56,438 nt of DNA from Dinochytrium kinnereticum (taxonomy: Eukaryota; Chytridiomycota; Chytridiomycetes; Chytridiales; Chytridiaceae), in NCBI GenBank assembly GCA_027604005.1, contig JADGJT010000125.1:1-56438 (forward strand), given 5' to 3'. The notes beneath the pieces were generated by a model. That model searched no databases, was not told the DNA's origin, and was given only the letters and a program-made list of their open reading frames with translations. Positions within the stretch are counted from its first letter, which is position 1, and every line of letters begins with the position of its first letter. Position numbers and translations under genes: made by a program. Shown here piece by piece: positions 51,375-56,438 of the stretch.

Positions 51375-54300
51375 ATGAGCCCGCTGCTCGGACGACGGAG
51401 AAGGCAACGGAAGAATGATGATTTGAGTGAGGACGATAGTGACCTCGAAAGGAGCTTTGATGGCTCTGATTCCGAGAGTGAGATTATCTCGGAGGAAGAC
51501 GAGGCAGAGGAGGACGATGACGAGTCTGCTTTGTCCGAAGATGACGACAATGAGGAGACGGTTCCTGTGACAAAGGAGGGCGAGGAGGCTAGTGTTGAAG
51601 ATGCGAATGATGCTGTGTCTGAGACTGCTGCTCAGCTTGAAGGTGTCAGTTTGGATGGTGCATCTGAGAAAGGTGGTCGGAAAAAACGGCAAAGAAGGCC
51701 AAAGAAGGGTCGGGATTTGGGAAGCGCTACTAGTGATGGGGTGGACGAAGGGGCTCCTCGAGCAGGAGGTCGCGATGATGACGGCTTCTTATCTAGAGGT
51801 CCGACTCACACGCCAAAGGCCGACGCCTTCTGGTTGCATGACGATCGAAGTCGGAGGGGTGGTCGCGGGGGTTTTCGGTAAGTTGTCACTCCTATTCACT
51901 TGCACCCCCACCCCCCGTGAAGCTGTATGGAGTTTTTAACGTTTCATACGTGCTGGTAGGGGCCGGGGTCGAGGTGGGGCTGGGTACGGAAGGAGAGGTA
52001 CGGGTGAAAGGTCGCTCTACGAAGCGGCCACGCGATCAGAAGCAGGAAAGTCTGACGCTGGGAGATCGACAGAGAGTGAATCAGAAGTCCTTGACTTTAG
52101 TGACCTGCAAAAACCAAAAGGCGAGTGGGGTCTCTCTCAGAACGAATCTGGGGAGAAGAGTGAGGTTCCTGGTGATGAGTGGGGAAATTCTCCTTACCCG
52201 GATCCTGCGTCGTCTGGAGGAAAAGTTTCTCCTTCGTTTTCTGAAGGGGTGCGGAGAGGAACTGGTCGACCTGCTGGAGTGACTAGGGCAGCCGGCCAGG
52301 GTAGGAGGGGGTATGGAAGAATAGCACCGAGCGCTACTGGTCTTGTTGACGTTCCTATAAGGGGATCACCTCGCCAGGGTGATAAGGAAGTTAGCTCAGC
52401 GGATCAGAAGTGGGCTCACGACAAGTTCCAGGCTACTGCAGCCGAGCCTCCCGAGCTCAGCCGTCGGCGTAGTTGGGGTGGTCAGAGAGAGGTAATTCGA
52501 TTTTTTAATTCTGTTTCATGGTCTTGTCTTGCTTTTTTTTTCTTCTTTCGTAGTCATAACCCTCTTTTTTTTTAAGCCTTCTCGCCGGAGGGCTGAAGGG
52601 GAGGCTGCTCAGAGTAAAAGATCATCGGTCTCCAGCTTCAGGCAGCTCAACACGGAACCCGACAAAAGAGTTTACAGCCCCTCGGCTTCGAACCCCTCCC
52701 GATCATCGTCCTCAAGGAGGGAACGTAACCAGAAAGCGAATTCGATCAAAACGGAGGGTGGCACGCCAGAGCCTCGTGAAAATCCTCCCTCCTCTCAGTC
52801 TGTTGCCAGTGATGACAAGTCTGTCCCGACCGAAGGATCTGGATCGCCCGTTATGGTAGCCAAACAGCCTGCGCCGAGGCGGTTGGCTTTGGGTGAAGGC
52901 GGGCCGTCTGGTTTCGTTCCACTTTGGAAGCGTGCCGCAGGGGAGGCGGCTGCTGAGGCACAGGTTGCTGCTGAGAATGCGAAACAGCTTGCGTCTTTGC
53001 GGGCTGCGAGGAAGGCGATAGTGGCTCAGCAGAGCTCTGAGAATAGTGAGCCTGCGGTGGAAGCACCGGCGAAGGTTAAGCGGTATCTTGGAAGCAAGGC
53101 TGTTGAGGAGACGCTGCTAAACGAGCCGTCAGAGGAAGTTTTGAAGCAAGGTTTGTTGCATGCGTTGATGTTGAATAGTGCACTAACTTTTTTCTTTTGC
53201 TTTTTTCTTCTGGTTTAGCTGTCAATGCTCCTGAGTTTATCCCGAAATCGGTTCTAGCAGAGCATGTAGGGCAGAGTAGCGAGTCTAGCATGACAATCGT
53301 TCAAGAGGAGGCATCAATTATTGATGAAGGTGTGAGACCCTACCGGAAGGACAACCGAAAGGAGAGAAGCTATGGTGGTTCTCAGTACAGGGATCCTAAC
53401 GCTAATGGAGAATGGGGCCAGCAGAGAGCACCACGTTATTCGAATGAAAGAGGTGGTCACAGAGGGTCCAAGCGTTTCTCAAACCCAAGCATGGGTTATG
53501 ATGGTAATCGATGGGCACCGCCTCCCGAAATGGCTGTTAACGAATGGGGAGTGCCTATTGAGTCCGCTTATAACAATGGGGAGCCTATGGGTAACAGTCA
53601 AAGCGAATGGAAGGGCTCGACCCAGCAATTCGATAACGGGCGGCCTGAGGAAACAACACAGCCGCAAACCGTCCATATCGCTGCGTTGGATGCGGATAGT
53701 GTTTCTTTAGATGACCAGGCAAAACAGCTTCCATATGGCGCGAGAAAGACACCCCAGAATTGGAGGGCACGCTCAGTAGAGCCTACGCTAACGGACAATG
53801 AGGAGAAACTTCAGGCGTCTGTTTCGACGGCAAAAGAATATCAGCCTTTGGGCGAGATGGTTGGAGGGCTGAGTGGTGGGTCTGAGGTTTCGGCGTTTGC
53901 ACCAGAGTTTATCCCGGATCAGTCGAGACAAGGACCTCGCCCTTACCGTGGACGTGGGAGAGGAGGTTTTAACTCGTACTCGAATCGCGGCGATAGGAGT
54001 TTAAATCAGAACCATGGCGATTGGGCGGGTGGATCTCAGCGTGGGAGGAAATTTTACCAGGACCCTAATGCGGAGATAAACGCTTTACCTCCGCATGGAT
54101 ATGAAGACTATCAGTACCTTCCTAACCCGGAGGAAAATGGAGCCATCCCTGTTCACCCTGTCATGACGAGCTCGGGCCATGTCGTTTTGATGACCGAGAG
54201 TGGGCTCATGGTTCCCACTGATAACTTTATGTATGGTGGATATTCTCCTTACCAGGGGTTGCCTATGTACATGCCTCCACAGTACTCTCCGGAAATGACC

Positions 54301-54549
54301 GCCGCTTCCCAGCAATATTACAATAGCAGCCCCGCTTACTTGCCATCCGCTCCTCTTCCCGTCGTGTATCCCCTCCCGGCTGACCCCGCATATGGGAGTG
54401 AAATCCTTCAACCTCTACAGTCGCAAATGATTATGACACCAATAGTGCCTCAGCCACGGGGTATTGAGATTAAGGATCCAAATACTAGCAAGAAGGTTGG
54501 CAGTCCTGAGAGAGAGATCGCTACCCCTTCCTTTGCCGAAGCTTCCTGA
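51375..54549 (+). CDS. CASC3: CASC3/MLN51/Barentsz-like exon-junction-complex protein
   Basis: Barentsz proteins hold eIF4A3 on RNA in the exon junction complex and act in nonsense-mediated decay, mRNA localisation and translation. The diagnostic Btz (SELOR) domain is split: ADAFWLHDDRSRRGGRGG with FRGRGRGGAGYGRR around the first intron (about 51820-52000), and QKWAHDKFQ at 52408-52430 in exon 2. The two halves are separated by about 140 Ser/Gly-rich residues, more than in animals. The N-terminus is very acidic. Two PAM2-like motifs, VNAPEFIPKS (53221-53250) and FAPEFIPD (53896-53919), occur in the last exon, with an RGG patch (PYRGRGRGGFN) after the second. The tail is Pro/Tyr/Gln-rich. About 980 residues in four exons. 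Yeast lacks this gene; an intron-rich fungus would be expected to keep it. Confidence 0.82.
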
Positions 54550-55092
54550 TGAAGATTTTGATAAGGATTTTTGACTTTTGTTGAGTTGTTTTTGCCTGTG
54601 ATCCATTTGGTGTTAGCTAGAGGGTTTCGAAGTTTAGATTTGTTCACGCATGAATTTAAACACCCAATGTTTTTAGTCGTGAGCCATTTATCGTGCAAAT
54701 CCATTTTATGGTTCAGCTTGCTTGCTGTTGTTGTTTTTTTTTTTTTTGTTTTTTTTCTGTGTGCCTGTTTGTGTGTCGTTTGCTTTTCGTATTTTCTGGT
54801 GTTTTACTTCATTTTCGTTTCCTTTTCTTCTTCTTTCTCCTCCTTTTTTTTTCTGTTTTTGGTGTTTTGGGGGGGTGAATGGGCGTTGGTCGGAGGTACG
54901 TGGGGGTCGATAGGAAGGTGGTTCCGGTTTTTTAACCTTTTTTTTTTTTCACATCACCAATATATATTTTGGACAGACGAAGGTATCGTTGCGATTCCTT
55001 ATTTACTTTATTTAATTTGCATTTGGTTAAGGTGGGATCAGCCTTGATGTGATAAAGGGTATGTTAAATTTCAAACGTAAAGACTATTTGAA
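54550..55092. other. T-rich convergent 3' spacer
   Basis: The plus strand is very T-rich, with long T runs near 54733-54747 and 54940-54950. It separates the ends of the CASC3-like gene and PanB. Open frames here are low-complexity Phe/Cys strings and I do not regard them as genes. Confidence 0.75.
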
Positions 55093-56352
55093 TCACAACA
55101 TATTGCCATCCTTGCTTTCTTCAATCGCGCACCATTCCTCAAATTTCTCTAGCTCTCCACCCTCCATTTTGTACGTGTGCTCAGGAGCAGGGAAGGTGCG
55201 CGCCTTAACTTCCTCCCGATACGCCGACATTGCCGACACAATCGCTGGATCGAGATTTGCAAACAACTTACAAAATCTAAGGGAACATTTCAGCTGGATA
55301 TGTTGCGTCAAGTGGATGTCAACTTACTTCGGAAGGAATTTATCAAACATGCCCAGCATGTCCAGCTGAACCAAAACCTGACCAGAGCATCCATTTCCAG
55401 CACCGATGCCTATCGTTGGGACACCAATCTTTTTTGTGATGTATCCTGCAACAGGTGCGGGGACGGCTTCCAAGACAATTGCAAAGCAACCAGCGTCCTG
55501 CAAAGCTTTTGCATCCTCCAAAAGCCTTTTTGCCTATTCAATAAATGATGTATATTATTTAGTGATCAAAGGTATCAAAGAACCTTCTCGACGGATTTTC
55601 CTTGGACTTTAAAGCCTCCCAGAGATGAGGATCTTTGTGGAGTGAGCCCAATGTGACCAAGAACAGGTATTCCGACTTTGGTAATCCGCTCAATCGTGCT
55701 GGCCATTTCGACGCCTCCTTCAAGCTTCACAGCCTCGACCATCCCCTCTCTCATGAATCTGATTGATGAGTTCAATGCTTGCTCAGGTGAAGTCTCGTAT
55801 GTCCCGAAAGGAAGATCTCCGACAATAAATGGATGCTTGCATCCCCTTGCAACTGCCTTTGAGTGATGGATCATTTCCTACGTGAATGTTGTTAAGAACC
55901 AGATTTAAAGCGCTGTATACTTACATTAAGCGTTATGCGGTTAGTAGAATCATAGCCCAAAGCAACCATTGCCAATGAATCACCAACGAGGCACATCTCA
56001 ATGCCCCCCTTGTCCACAAAGACTCCAGAAGGATAGTCATGGGCGGTCATCACTGTTATAGGCTCCCCAGACCTATACAACTTTTGAAAGGTCTGCAATG
56101 TAACCTTCTTCCGCACTATTTCTGTATGGATTTAACGGTTGAAGTGGTCAGAATTCATCCATGCCGAAGGCATCAGTCGTTAGGGGATTTGGTAAAGTGA
56201 CTTTGAAAAAGGCCCCGAAGCAAGCGATCGCGATAGCATATACCTCCCAAATGGTTCATCGTGGGTTTGCTTCCGGATTCTACATTGTAGGAACTAAACC
56301 GCGGGAGTGCAATTGAGAACCGCCGAACACATCTTGCTGACCAGTTGTGCAT
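55093..56352 (-). CDS. panB: Ketopantoate hydroxymethyltransferase (PanB), mitochondrial
   Basis: PanB adds a hydroxymethyl group from methylene-tetrahydrofolate to 2-oxoisovalerate, the first step of pantothenate (coenzyme A) synthesis. Exon 1 (ATG at 56352) encodes [20 protein letters not shown], an Arg/Ser-rich presequence typical of mitochondrial import, and ends HLGE. The enzyme proper starts [20 protein letters not shown] and TAHDYPSG. Metal-binding Asp lies in [12 protein letters not shown]. Then [40 protein letters not shown], the catalytic Glu in [11 protein letters not shown], and [20 protein letters not shown] with MLGMF. The last exon gives [20 protein letters not shown]. About 335 residues and at least four introns; no key residue is missing. 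Confidence 0.95.
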
Positions 56353-56438
56353 GACTTGTCGTTGTATTACTTTTTCGGCAAGTATATATTTGAGACGTAT
56401 AAAAATTACACAAATATATAGGATAAAATGAAGAAGTA

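Noticed and set aside
54571..55047. Open frame rich in Phe, Cys and Leu
   Set aside because: It comes from T-rich 3' UTR sequence between convergent genes.

Overview
The window looks like nuclear DNA of a zoosporic (chytrid-like) fungus. Genes are packed tightly and cut by many short GT-AG introns, mostly 50-150 bases with T-rich 3' ends. The enzymes are of fungal type: a Gpt2/Sct1-like acyltransferase, fungal MIC19 and mitochondrial PanB. Three genes point to a motile 9+2 flagellum: an axonemal dynein heavy chain, CFAP91 and a less certain IQ-motif protein. No rRNA, tRNA, CRISPR array, intact mobile element or biosynthetic cluster was found.

Layout: 1-903 is the C-rich left edge with a possible degraded coding remnant. 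904-6519 (-) is a short-type ABCC transporter. 6520-8293 is the only long gene-free stretch. Then come NDUFA4/MLRQ (8294-8873, +), EBP1/PA2G4 (9323-11072, -, next to an assembly gap), WDR55/JIP5 (11159-12656, +), POP1 (12913-16075, -), MIC19 (16085-16962, +), CFAP91 (17177-21180, -), FBP1 (21389-23221, +), a GPT2/SCT1-like acyltransferase (23403-26342, +), an F-box/WD40 protein (26677-28899, -), axonemal dynein heavy chain DNAH1-like (28995-42611, -), USP14/UBP6 (42810-45078, +), ribosomal protein eS25 (45167-45916, +), NAA38 (46038-46364, +), B-type cyclin (46579-48592, +), an IQ-motif protein (48663-51036, +), a CASC3/Barentsz-like exon-junction protein (51375-54549, +) and PanB (55093-56352, -).

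This is mostly a housekeeping region. It covers ribosome and RNA work (POP1, WDR55, EBP1, eS25, CASC3), mitochondria (NDUFA4, MIC19, PanB), carbon and lipid metabolism (FBP1, GPT2), protein turnover and cell cycle (USP14, F-box/WD40, cyclin B) and the flagellum. Many neighbours are divergent pairs with very short spacers, or tandem genes whose poly(A) signal lies just before the next start codon.

I see no convincing new multi-gene system. The observations most worth checking are two PAM2-like motifs in the Barentsz homologue, start codons of POP1 and MIC19 only 9 bases apart, a probable GC-AG intron at the MIC19 N-terminus, a stop-free 60-base intron in NAA38, tiny first coding exons, and the IQ-motif protein. 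Reading-frame joins were done by eye; internal intron borders not spelled out are approximate.
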